Assembly: GCA_032164295.1 (NCBI GenBank)
Contig: JAJHTX010000008.1
Location: forward strand, 1,736,001-1,800,000
Length of the DNA: 64,000 bases
Reading direction: 5' to 3'
Source: Inonotus obliquus
Taxonomy: Eukaryota > Basidiomycota > Agaricomycetes > Hymenochaetales > Hymenochaetaceae
The notes under the pieces are model-generated. The model was not told the origin of the DNA. It was given only the letters and a program-made list of their open reading frames with translations, and did no database searches. A program made the position numbers and the translations under genes. This document shows, in pieces, positions 35,286 to 46,394 of this stretch. How positions within the stretch are numbered: the first letter of the stretch is position 1; every line of letters starts with the position of its first letter.

Positions 35286-36499
35286 TCACAATCTCGACCC
35301 CTTCGTCTCTTGCAACTGCAATCCATCCAACCACTTCTTCAATTCCCCATTCACCTCATCAGGTCGTTCATGCAATACCCAATGACTCGTATCAAATACC
35401 TTGACCGTATGATTCGGGCATAGACCTTCAACGATATGTATGAAATCTTCATGAGGACTTGTTGCGTCTCGAGAAGCACCACCGAAGAAAACGGGTTGGT
35501 TGACTAGTGCTGTTGATTCGGGGAGTTCTGTTTTACGATGATACTAATCAGACACGATTTTCGGAGGTGGTGAAGGGAAGGAAGAAGGTTGTTTATGTTG
35601 TATACGCACCCGCTTCATCCGCTGCGTTGAACTTATGTACTGCCGCTTTATACCAGCAGAATGGCGCTGCGAAGCCATTTTTGGCGAAAAAGTCGATATA
35701 TATTTGTTTTTCCTGAAATTCACTGTCAACGTCTTTACATATAACAGAGGATTGGATTGGAAGTACTTCGTTGCTTATAACGAGCTTCTCAGCTTTCCGA
35801 TCCGCGAGGAGCCATTCCTCAAGTGATCCTTCAGGACACCAATATTTCGCCAAGCTATCGTCGCTCGAGTACAACAGAGTAAAGAAGCTATCAAGCTATC
35901 AGCAAACCAAGATTAGAAGTAAATCCAGCAAAACAAGAAACAAAGATACTTGCATGTTTTTCAACAACCTTGTCCGCCCCATCCTTGACGAAAAACTTCC
36001 AATACCCAAACCTCGCATACCCATTCCTCTCCACGCTCACCGCATTAACCTTTTCCAAATCAAACGTTCCAGAAGGAGGGTAATACCCAACAGCAAAAAA
36101 CGCAGCAGCTGAAATCCTTTCAGGATAATAATTGACCAAACGAGAGTTTAACCCTGATCCCCAATCATGAGAAATTGATATAAGTTTCGGAAGGTTGAGA
36201 GAATCGAGGAGGTCTATGATATCGTTGGAGAGGGATTTGAGACGATAGTAAGAGGGATCGGTAGGTTTGCATGAACCGCCGTAACCTAGGAGATCTGGAA
36301 CGACGATACCGTACCCTTCGTTTGAGAAGAACTTCGCTACGTGTTTCCAATCCGTTGAAATGGATGGAAAACCATGTAATAGAAGGAGAGTTGGCTTGGT
36401 TGGATTGTTTGGAGTGGACTTGGAAGCTGGATGGTAGAAGTAGTGATATGTGAGGTCTCGGGATGTTGTAAAATCTTTGTATAGAGAAGGATCCATCAT
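35286..36499 (-). CDS. Alpha/beta-hydrolase, epoxide hydrolase type
   Basis: The N-terminal exon (36499, MMDPSLYKDFTTSRDL) continues to LLLLHGFPSISTDWKHV, with the oxyanion-hole HGFP, then VVPDLLGYGGSCKP. The nucleophile elbow is SISHDWGSGLNSRLV, where the Asp in HDWG takes the nucleophile position of epoxide hydrolases. The cap region includes VGYYPPSGTFDLEK and, two exons later, YWCPEGSLEEWLLADRK. The C-terminal exon has PVFFGGASRDATSP and DTSHWVLHERPDEV, providing the catalytic His, and ends at stop 35286. At least three introns. Expected reaction is hydrolysis of an epoxide to a diol, in detoxification or lipid metabolism. Haloalkane dehalogenases share the fold, but the HGFP and HDWG context favours epoxide hydrolase. 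Probably cytosolic; no signal peptide seen. Confidence 0.85.
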
Positions 36500-37021
36500 T
36501 CCAGTGTGAGTTGAAAATAATCAAGCGAGTTCAAGGAGATGCTGTGTTGGCTGAGTGGTGACTGATGATGGAAAATCACGAGCTTTAAATACCATGTGCC
36601 CGATACCGGTTGGTTGGTAATCCTGCCTGAGAGGAGAAAAAAAGGAGAGAGAAATAGCTTGTCCGCGACTCGGTAGCGGGCTTTGTCATATGCGACGAGC
36701 ATATCAAGTGAGACTCGAATGACCAAGCCCAACTGAGGCACAAGCCAAGCTCAGAGAGTGTCACGACTCACAGCTCCATTCGAACCATCTCTAAATGGTA
36801 TCGCAAGAATTCTGCCCTTACATTTCACACCTAAACCAATGCAGACATTTGTTAACGGAAGCTTCATCGAGTCACCTTGGATTCAGAGGGTCAATATCAA
36901 TAACAATAGAGAAAACGTTATTCATACAGTGGTGAGCGGGGGTAGTGATAATCCAGATCCGGTTTGAAGACGAAACGAAACATAGAACCAAAACGGAGAA
37001 AAGAAAGTGAAAAAGGCGAGC
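36500..37021. promoter_or_regulatory. Spacer: epoxide hydrolase promoter and 3' flank of TF1
   Basis: Both flanking genes are on the minus strand, so bases near 36500-36760 are upstream of the hydrolase and bases near 37000 are downstream of the transcription factor. A TTTAAATA element at about 36583 could be a TATA-like box. No gene. Confidence 0.4.
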
Positions 37022-40000
37022 TCAAATCGACATCCGCGCATCTCCCCCCGGTTCTGTCAGGAAAGGATCTATAGCCTCCTGAAGACGCCAATCTTCAACA
37101 AATTGTACCGCGCCTCCACTAAACTCCGCAGGTCCACCACGTCCACTATTAGTGTACCACATCGTACTATAAGATGGAGTCTCAGTCGGGATGGCCTCTA
37201 ATCGTGTGTCACCATACGTGGCAGATAACATCGATTCGAGCTGAGCTGCTTCGAAATCCCATTGATTCAGATTATTCGCCATGTTTTGAGGCATGCTAGT
37301 ATTGAAGGGGTACGAAGCCTGAGGGAATGGTGCGGGTTGTTGGTCGAATACGTCGGGCGAGGATTGCATCATGTTGGTAGTTGCTCCACCAACGGGATTG
37401 GCGAACATGCTGAAGAGAGATGCGATGTCCTGTTCGAGGGATTGCGCTGATGGTTGATTAGGAAATTGGGTCGGGATAGTGGAAAATGCGTTTGAGATCG
37501 TGTCAGCCGTAGCCGTAGCATTCTCCGAGGAAAATATCATCCTATCGGGAGTAATCTGTCTATTCACTGGTGAAACATCTGTCGATGCTAACTGTTGTGC
37601 TTGCGAAGCCGAGGGAGCTTTGCTGGAGGCGGAGGAATCCGGTGTACGATTCCCTCCGCTCGAGCTGCCGTGAGATGGTGAACAGGACCCGGGGTGATGC
37701 CCCCCTCTTCGGTGTATCAATCGTGCAGATCCGTGAAGGATGTTCAATTCCTCTGTTTCGTCCTGCTCGACTTTTGGATTCGTCATGCCCAATGGTATCC
37801 CGGCTTCGTTTGCCTTATTTGCCAAGGCAACTCGAGCTCGTTCGTGAAGTTTAAGTATGATAGGCTGGTCGAACAGAATCAGTATCAGTACGATCAACTC
37901 GGAAAGAGGAGGCAAGCATACCAATCCACGCCTTGCAAACTGTTGCGAGGAAGCTTCCTTGAACAACTTGACAATAAATCCGAGCTCATGAAAAGCGGCA
38001 TTCGCCAATGTCAGCTGATTGACGTTCGACGCGACTGACCCGATAATGACCTAGTTTTGCACTCCATCAGTTCCATGAGTTAGAGCTTCCTGAATGGCAT
38101 ACCGCAGACGTAAGCACGTGAGCCCAAAGTGGCCATAAACGGAGCATGATGCCCGGACTCTGCTCAAAGTACATGCGCACACCACGCGAAATTTTGATCG
38201 AGGTCGAATAAGCACACAAAAAGGATGGTGCGAATGGACTCCTAAGGGGATTCCCTGGATCTCTGATCATTGCTCTCGCGAAGAAGTTCCTGTGAATGAT
38301 AAGAAGCGCTACCGTACCACATAACAAAATCAGTCCTCTCTGATGGGCGGAAGTCAGAGAAAGTGGGAACTGCCAGATACCTAATTCTTTCTGCATTGAG
38401 AGCATGAACACCTTCATTATACCTGGCGGTCCTTGATTCGAAATATCTGGCGGCGCTAAAGCATTCTCATATTCACGAATTCTTCTGTCGAAATCCAGGA
38501 TCTCAGAATACTTGATTGGCTTTGCAAGGCATAGCTCCTCTGAAACGGGGCCTATCGCGTCTTTGATGAAGCCGTATCTCCATCTTCTTACTGCATTTTA
38601 CCTGTCAGCATGTAGTCACGAGACAGACGAGCAAGACGCAACGCACAACCGTCCCTCTGCTTCCCATCAGCATCAGTGAAGGCTTCTTTGTCTTCGGGAA
38701 ATTCGCAATCGACTTCCCCCATGCGAAAAATAGATGGTCGCCCCGATCCCAGGCTCTATGAACACGTTGCGAGGTATTCACCTACTGCAGGAAAGGTCTA
38801 ACATCAAACAAGACCTACCTTAAACTTATCTAAACACATAATCTCCCAGAATACGGATCTCCTGCGCTGAATATATTTCGGGTCGAGGTTCCAATGACCC
38901 GGGTCACGATCTATACAATCCCAGTTAAGGTAACAAACAAACAAAGACGATTCCTTGGCTACTCACGAAGACCGATCTGTCACGAGGGGTATTCCCGTAA
39001 GCTATCTGAGTTACCGATCGATAGTCGACGAAACTCACACTTGTGGCAACAACTAATGCAAAGGATATGGTCTTCCAAGCCCCTTCAAATGTTTGCTTAG
39101 AACCTGAGAAGAAATCGTACTGAGCTATGAGGATCATAGACTGCACAGTCTCCAAGGATGCTCCTCCAGGGCTAGTTACCGGGTGCATGTTCAGCGCGGC
39201 CAACGCAAGAACGTGATATAGCTGTCCCTCGCTATTGTCCAGTAGAAGAGTCAAATCACTGGCCGCTCCGCAAGCAAATACCGCCAGAACTAGTGCAAGA
39301 TTATGCATCCTAGTCTTGCCATCGTATTTTGCATCTTCTTCACCTGGTTGCGTATTTAGTGGTTCCGGATGCTTTCGCTTGTAAATCATGGGTAGGAGAT
39401 CTTCCATGATTTGGTCTCTCTCTATTGGACGTGGAAGCGCCGACGCATTCTCGAGGTAGGCTTCTACAAGGGCCGTTGCACGCTCGTAGGTTGGAAGATG
39501 CTGGTAGATTGATGGTAATAACTCGTCCCGGGAAAAATGCGTATGTGCAAAGGGAAAGCTTTTAGCAGCCTGCAATACGGCATCTGGCAATCGCTGATGA
39601 GGATCCGAGTCAGTGTCGATATTCGTGTACGTCTGTTCATTGTAATCGACGACAGGTTCAGCCTAAGACTAGTGCATTAGTCAACTTGCGGTGAAAGGGT
39701 ATGAGGAACAACGATACCGCGAGCAGAGTCTAGGAGTGACAAAGTGATATCAGTGCAAAGTCCTGAAAGTTCCTGAGTAACCTCCACTCACCTCGGCCGC
39801 AAGGCGTCCAATGAACCTTGTAGCGCCGCATTCGGAGACAGTCAATGTCCCCATTGCCATTGTCAATTCATCCTCTTTACCGCTTGCTTCGTCTTCCTCT
39901 TTCTCGTTGTCCACCTTCGTGAGATCATCCACCCCTGACTTTATAGACAGCAAGTCGTTCGAAAGGAGCGGGTGAGGAGCTTTGGAGGAGCTGGAGTGGG

Positions 40001-40608
40001 CAATTTGAAGGGCATCTTCAAGTTGTCTGAAAGAAAGACAATGAGCATATCGATTTGACAGCATCCAAGGAGCGAAATACCGAATGCGTTGGCTCATCTG
40101 TAACAGCTTGCTATGAAGCTTATCGGTATTTGCAAGGACAAACCTATTTGAGCATATGTTAGAAGAGGATCTCGTTAAAGTGATGAGTAGATATCCACCT
40201 TGAGCCCTTTCCCGTTGTAAGCAAACCTTTAGATATAGATAGATAAATGGTCAGTTGGAATGTACACAGCGTTCTTGAAGAGCTGGTTAGCCGTACCATT
40301 TGGGCATATGGTGTGGCAGCCTCTGCGTATGCAAGAATTACACGGAACCTATCAACGAAAGGATCAATCACACAATACGTTGCTTGAGTAAGTCGACCTC
40401 ACCTTCTTGTTACACTTCAGCTTCAACCTGACTACCACCGTCAGTGTAACTTCTTGACATGGTAATCAACGTTGACTAACCTCCGACATTCCGCACAGGA
40501 TATTTCACCCCTAGCACGCTTACGCTCCAGCTCACGTTCTCGAGCTCTACGCGCCGAGACTTGGTGTCCCCTTTTGACATCGCCCTCCACGTAACTTTGG
40601 GACTGCAT
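37022..40608 (-). CDS. Zn(II)2Cys6 transcription factor, paralogue 1
   Basis: Fungal binuclear-zinc-cluster regulator. The start at 40608 (MQSQSYVEGD) is chosen because the paralogue starts MQSQS at the same aligned place. A basic leader (RRARERELERKRARGE) precedes the cluster, spread over three exons: CAECRR, LKLKCNKK, VPCNSCIRRGCHTICPNG, giving all six cysteines. A coiled segment follows (SKLLQMSQRIR, QLEDALQIAHSSS). The fungal_trans middle domain includes LLPSIYQHLPTYERATALVE, MHNLALVLAVFACGAA and the hallmark YIQRRRSVFWEIMCLDKF. The C-terminal Ser/Pro/Asn/Gln-rich tail has a HGSARLIHRRG motif and ends VQFVEDW then GGDARMSI at stop 37022. About ten introns. Nuclear and sequence-specific by family. 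Target genes unknown. A hAT-like element lies 215 bp upstream of the start. Confidence 0.9.
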
Positions 40609-40822
40609 CCCGTATACAACGAGCCAGAGTTTGCAGTTGAAAGTACGACCTCTCCGTAAATAACTCTTCAGGTGGTAGCTCGCTCTTGGTAAAGATGCTG
40701 GTGGAAGACGTTTTCCATTGCATGGGCGCCGCCTCCAAATGATGAATCGAGTCAGACACTGCGCTTGCACATGCGCTCATTGCTCACGCGTCCTTTCGGC
40801 ATAACGTCACGTGCGTTACAAT

Positions 40823-41516
40823 AGGACCCCTGACAATCCCGACTAAGGACTCCGCCGAATCCGGATAAAAATTGCCAAATTTTGGGTCTGATGCCTGAAT
40901 TTTTCCGGATAATTTGGGTCGAAAAACGGGTCAGGGCCTGTGTCAAAATCCGGATAAGAGGAAGCCGGTGGTTGCCTAGGCCTCCTCCAATCCGGATAAA
41001 AGTGACATGCCTACTAGTCCAGATCAGAAATTCCTGCCACACCAGGCAGAAAATCATTAACTCACCGCTAAAAATCATACCTAGAATGATAATCCTACCA
41101 ATCAGATGAGCTTTCACATTCCGACTTAAATTTCCCAGGGTTGGAAATATTGCGTATAATTACCATATGTGGTTATACTATCTTGTGCAAATTTTTGCGC
41201 GAAATAACAAGAAACCTTGTATCTTCTGCATACTGTTCCCTCTACATGGGATTGCTCTTGAAGTGGATTAAGTTCTGTACTATGATAACTACATGATAGC
41301 CAACCAGATGAAGAAAAAAAACATATGGGAGGCCTCCACCCAAATCCGGATAAGAAGGTAACTATTCAAGGCCTCCGCCAAAATCCGGATAATTTGAAGG
41401 TTTGAAGAGGCAATGCATGAATTTTTCCGGATAAAACGGGCGCGAAGCGCCCGGAAAAATCCAGATAAGAATTTTGAAATTTGGATCAGGCATCAATTGG
41501 CATTGTCAGGGGTCCT
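40823..41516. mobile_element. 694-bp non-autonomous DNA transposon, 8-bp target duplication (hAT/KDZ-like)
   Basis: Perfect 15-bp inverted termini, AGGACCCCTGACAAT at 40823 and its complement ending at 41516. They are flanked by identical direct repeats GTTACAAT at 40815-40822 and 41517-41524. There is no transposase frame. Inside are seven exact copies of TCCGGATAA, all on the plus strand (40860, 40904, 40949, 40991, 41345, 41384, 41426). Several sit in a longer unit of form CTCCNCCNAATCCGGATAA, clustered near both ends like subterminal transposase-binding repeats. A GGGCGC-GAA-GCGCCC hairpin lies near 41440. An 8-bp duplication fits hAT or Zisupton/KDZ superfamilies; the class is inference. 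Confidence 0.9.
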
Positions 41517-41524
41517 GTTACAAT

Positions 41525-41947
41525 ATCTACAAAAGGCAAGAATAGTCTCTGCCGATCAGCTGACGCGATCGACGTCATCTTAATATGTATGATCCCGGCA
41601 CAGCCACGCTGACTAAAGTTGGGACTTCGTTACGTAGGTGCGCTCTTTCGGACAATGCACTACATTTGGAAATATGTTCCGCGACTTGCGCGATCGACGG
41701 TGATTTGCGTCGATTCTCACATTTCAAGTCTCATTCAGAAAATGTGGAAATCTCAAGCATGATATTGAACCCTAATCTATAGAAATGCTACATGCTTTGC
41801 TCCAAAGCCATTATCATGACGTGATGTTGAGACTGATCAAAAGACGTATGCCCTTTTGCATATTGGTACACATGCTCTGCACTCGGTACCTCTTTGCTCT
41901 CTCACTTCGAAGCAGGGAAAATATTCGCCATGCTAATATACCAATTA
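41525..41947. other. Spacer between the two transposons
   Basis: No gene or additional repeat recognised. A 65-codon frame at 41585-41782 has no motif. Confidence 0.4.
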
Positions 41948-42617
41948 CAGGAAAATACCGTTCCTTTAAACACCAATTACAAACTTGCCCCCAGGTCTTT
42001 CCACACACAAATTTTCTACAATTAAAGTACATTTTCATGGAGTATACTATAGGAGACACATGCTGATTTTTTTCTAAGCCGGAAGGTGTGCTAGAAAAAT
42101 AGATATGGACCTGGAAAGAAACAAGGGCTCCTGTCACGGAAGACGACTCCTTTGAACACCTTGTGACGTAATGTCACGCCAATATCAATTACACTCCGGT
42201 TGTAATGAGTTGCCGAGATATCCTATTTTGTCAGCACGCCGATCATTTTGACTATCACACTCTTGAGATTTTCTTACAATATTAATTGATTGAGCAGCAG
42301 TTTCTCCCTGAAACTTGGAGTGAAAGTAGAATATGTAGCATACTTTTAGAGTATCAGGTTATCCATACAGTTAAATAACAGGGGAAATTGCAAGAGGAAT
42401 TGGTTTCGACTCAGGTCTGTGAATTTCACCAAATATCCGCACTGTATAATGTTTCTAGACTCAACAGCTTGCTCAAATTCCTTGTAAGTTTGCAGACTTA
42501 GTGATACATACTATCCTTTAGTACATGCATTTTTCTGAGTTGATAAGTGAAGAATTGAGTGAGAAAAGCCATGGTGTTCAAAGGAACGGTACTGTTTAAA
42601 GGACCGGTATTTTCCTG
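41948..42617. mobile_element. 670-bp non-autonomous TIR element, TA target duplication (Tc1/mariner-like)
   Basis: The termini are inverted copies of CAGGAAAATACCG followed, with one mismatch, by TCCTTTAAACA (41948 onward, and the complement ending at 42617). TA sits on both outer sides (41946-41947 and 42618-42619). A related CCTTTGAACACC motif recurs internally at about 42150 and in the right end near 42570-42580. No transposase is encoded. TA duplication and CAGG ends suggest a Tc1/mariner-type MITE, but its inverted repeat is unlike that of the 201-bp element at 32008. Confidence 0.8.
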
Positions 42618-42858
42618 TACAGTCTCAAGTCCAGGTCATCTCTAAGGGTGCGATATTATTATTGTCTTGGATAGATTATGAATATTACAAACAGAACATA
42701 GTCAGTGGGTTTTTTGACTTCGTCACAAACTCCAAAACTCCAGTTTCTGGTAAAAAGTAGCGAGAAGTGCTCTATTGTGGATCCTAGGATTTATAACTAC
42801 CAGAGAGTGTAAACTCTGAAGCAAAAAAGAAGCTTGAAACTGCGAAAAAAAATACAAC

Positions 42859-45800
42859 TTAAAATAACATCCTCGCATCTCCTTCGGGGTCTGTCAGGAA
42901 AGACCAATCCTCAACGAACTGTGCCGCATTACCGCTGAGATGTTCAGACCCGGCGTTTGTGAGCCATGCCATATCGTACAATGGATCTGCAGCGACAACT
43001 GCAGGAACCGCCTCGGAAAAAGGTACTTCCGTGGCATTATTAGTGCTAGAGATAATTGACCCGATTTCAGCAGACTCCGAGCCCCATTGAATTGGGTTGC
43101 TCATCGTTGCGAAAGAAGAGGTGGAGCTGAGGGAGAACGGAGTCTGGTGTGGTTGTAGAGGTTGTTGTTGACCTGACAAATCAGATGAGGGTCGCACAGC
43201 GTCGTTATTCGAGCCACCGTAGAGCATATCAAAGAGCGATGCGATATCCTGCTCAATGGAAGGTGCTGGTGGTTGAAAAGGGAACTGAGCGGGGTCGGCA
43301 GATGTTGCGGTTGTATCCGTAATAGGAGGGATATTAGTACTAGCCATTATTCCATCAAGAATGGTCTGATGGTTCGTTGTCGAGGGACTCATCGACTCAG
43401 GGGATAACGTTGACCAAGCCGAAGGAACCTCACTAGAAGAAAAGTGCGGAATACTGTTCCCCGCGCTCGAACTGCGCCGGGGTGGTGAACAGGAACGGAC
43501 ATTTGCTCGATGGAGTAAACGTGCGGAACCGTGAAGGACGTTCAGTTCCTCGTTCTCGCTTTGCTCGGCTTTGGGTACCGCTACAGCCGGAGATACTCTT
43601 GTCTCGTCTGTCTTGTCCTGCAAGGCAACTCGCGCTCGTTCATGAAGTCGGCGCAAAATAGGCTAGACATACAGGTTTAAGGCGGAAGGAAGAAGGGATT
43701 AGGAAGATTCCAACGTACCAAGCCACGCTTTGCAACAAGATGCGTACTTGCTTCTTCAAACAGCTTGATAGCAATTTCGAGCTCTCTGAATGACGCACTT
43801 GCTAATGCTGGTTGCTTGACATTGGAAGCAACCGAGCCTATTATAATCTATTTTGATACTTGATCAGAAACGTACTCCGCTTGTGGGAACTTCATTAGCG
43901 TACACTAGATGTAAAGCAATGTGTCCAAACCGGCCATAAACGGAGCATGAGCCCAGGGTGGTGCTCAAATAACATGCGTTCGTCACGCAGGAGCTTGGTC
44001 GCGCTTGTATAAGCACACAGGAAGGATGGTGCGAATGGACTCTTGAGCGGGTCTTCTGGATATCTGATAATAGCTCTTGCGAAGAAGTTTCTGTGAATAG
44101 TGAGGAGTGCTGCCACAACAAATTATGGTGTTACTCAGGTCGTTTCCGACAGGGTTGAAGTTTGAGAACTTCCGTACCTAATGACTTCATTAAGGAAAGC
44201 AAACGCGCTTTCATTCTACTGGTTGGTCCTTCGTCCATGATATTTGGTGATATCACAGGATCCTCGTATTCTCGGATCCTCCTGTCGAAATCCAATATCT
44301 CAGAGTACTTGATGGGTCTTGTGAGGCATAGTTGCTCTGAGATAGGACCAACGACATCCTTTATGAAGCGATGCCTCCACCTTATTACTATGCTCTTTGT
44401 TAGTGGAAGGTAAGGAATGGTTGAATTAAAGACAAACAAACATCCGTCCCTTTGCTTTCCATCTGAGTCAATGAATGCGTCTGTGTCTTCTGGAAATTCA
44501 CAGTCAACCTCTCCTATGCGGAAAAGAGGCGGACGCCCCGATCCCAGGCTCTGCAAAGCGCTGGTATGTTATCATATGTTCGGTTTCACGTGTGGCAATA
44601 TTGAAGACTGACCTTGAACTTATCTAAACACATAATCTCCCAGAATACGGATCTCCTACGCTGGATGTATTTTGAGTCGAGATTCCAATGACCTGGGTCG
44701 CGATCTATACATCCCCAAGTAAGGCAACAATCACAGAAAACTTGATGGTTACTCTGCTACTCACGGAGACCGATCTGTTAAAGAGTGGCACTCTCATCAG
44801 CTATCCGGGATATAGTTTGCAATTGACGAAACTCACACTTGCGGCGACAACTAGTGCAAAGGATGTAGTCTTCCAAGCTCCTTCAAATGAAAGCTTGGTA
44901 CCTGAGAAGAAATCATATTGAGCTATGAGGATCATAGTCTGCACAGTCTCCAAGGATGCTCCTCCCGGGCTAGTTACCGGGTGCGTGTTCAACGCGGCTA
45001 ACGCGAGAGCGTGATATAGCTGTCCCTCACTATTGTCTTGTGGGAGCGTCATATCACCAGCTGCGCCGCAAGCAAAGACTGCTAACGTAAGCGCAAGATT
45101 ATGCATTCTGGTCTTGCCGTCGTATTTCCCATGTTCTTCGTTTGATCTTGCATTGGGCGGGTCGCAGTATTTTCGCTTGTAGATCATGGGCAGTAGCTCT
45201 TCCATGATTTGATCTCTTTGTATAGGACGTGGCATCCATGATACATTTTCGAGGAAGGCTTCAACTAGTGATGTGGCTCGCTCGTAGGTAGGAAGATGTT
45301 GTAGGACTAACGAAATCAACTCGTCTGGAGGTACATAAGCATGCATGAGCGGAAATCCTTTGGCCGCATGTGATATGGATCCCGGTATTTGGTGTTCAAC
45401 ATCCGAGTCCGAGTCTGTAATTCTTTGAGGACACTCATCGGTGACGAAGACGGGCTCACTCTGAAGCCATCGTATCAGCTATTCGCAGTGAGCGAACACG
45501 ACCCATTGACTTACCGTGAGCAAGGTCTGAATATGAAAGAGCATTAACAATCAAAGAGCCTTCGGATATCCATTAATATCCGCGCACCTCAGATGCAACA
45601 CGTCCGATGAATCTTGTAGCGCCGCACTCAGAAATAGTCAAAGTTCCCAATGCCGAGGCCAGCTCTTCATCTTCGCCATCCTCATTATCTTCCTCTTTCT
45701 CGTCATCTTCCTTGGTGAGGGCATCCACGCCTGACTTTATAGCTAGGAGTTCATTCGAGAGTAGTGGATGTGGGGTCCTGGAGAGACTGGAATGGGCAAT

Positions 45801-46394
45801 CTGGAGGGCATCCTCTAGTTGTCTGAAAGAAAGGTGTGAGCACACCAACTTCCAAGCGAACAAAGAATGAGTTACCGGATACGTTGACTCATCTGTAGGA
45901 GTTTGCTATGCAGTTTGTCGGTATTCGCGAGGACAAACCTTGTTGAGAAGCGATTAGCGCAAATTATTCATAGGACGAGGCATGTACATATACACCTTGA
46001 TCCTTGTCCTCCTGTTAACTTTCCTTAAGGCAAAAAGTTAAGACTCAGAGGATAATGCGAGGCGAGTCCGTCGTACCATTCGGGCATATTGTATGGCATC
46101 CTCTGCGTATACATGTATCGCACGGGACCTGGGAGAAACTCAGCATGCGGTGCGTCACGTTTGCGTCAAGCAGCTCAACCTTCTTATTGCACCTCATCTT
46201 CAACCTAGATACTGATTTGAATGATCAAGCCTGGTGGTCCAATAAGACTCTGCTTACCTTCTACACTCAGCACAGGATATCTCACCCTGTGCACGTTTAC
46301 GCTCCAGCTCACGTTCTCGAGCTCTACGCGCCGAGACTTGGTGACTCTGCTCGTCATCGTTCTCTGCTCTATTGCTGCGACTTTGCGACTGCAT
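42859..46394 (-). CDS. Zn(II)2Cys6 transcription factor, paralogue 2
   Basis: Tandem paralogue of the gene at 37022-40608, same strand, same exon pattern and high DNA identity in places (for example the segment around 44627-44700 against 38837-38910). It starts at MQSQSRSNRAEND (46394), with the same basic leader (RRARERELERKRAQGE). The zinc cluster over three exons is CAECRR, LKMRCNKK, VPCDTCIRRGCHTICPNG. The middle domain has LISLVLQHLPTYERATSLVE, MHNLALTLAVFACGAAGDM and the QRRRSVFWE region. The C-terminal tail has HGSARLLHRAN and ends QFVEDWSFLTDPEGDARMLF at stop 42859. Differences lie mainly in the low-complexity linkers, as expected after duplication. All six cysteines are kept, so both copies look functional. 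Confidence 0.9.
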
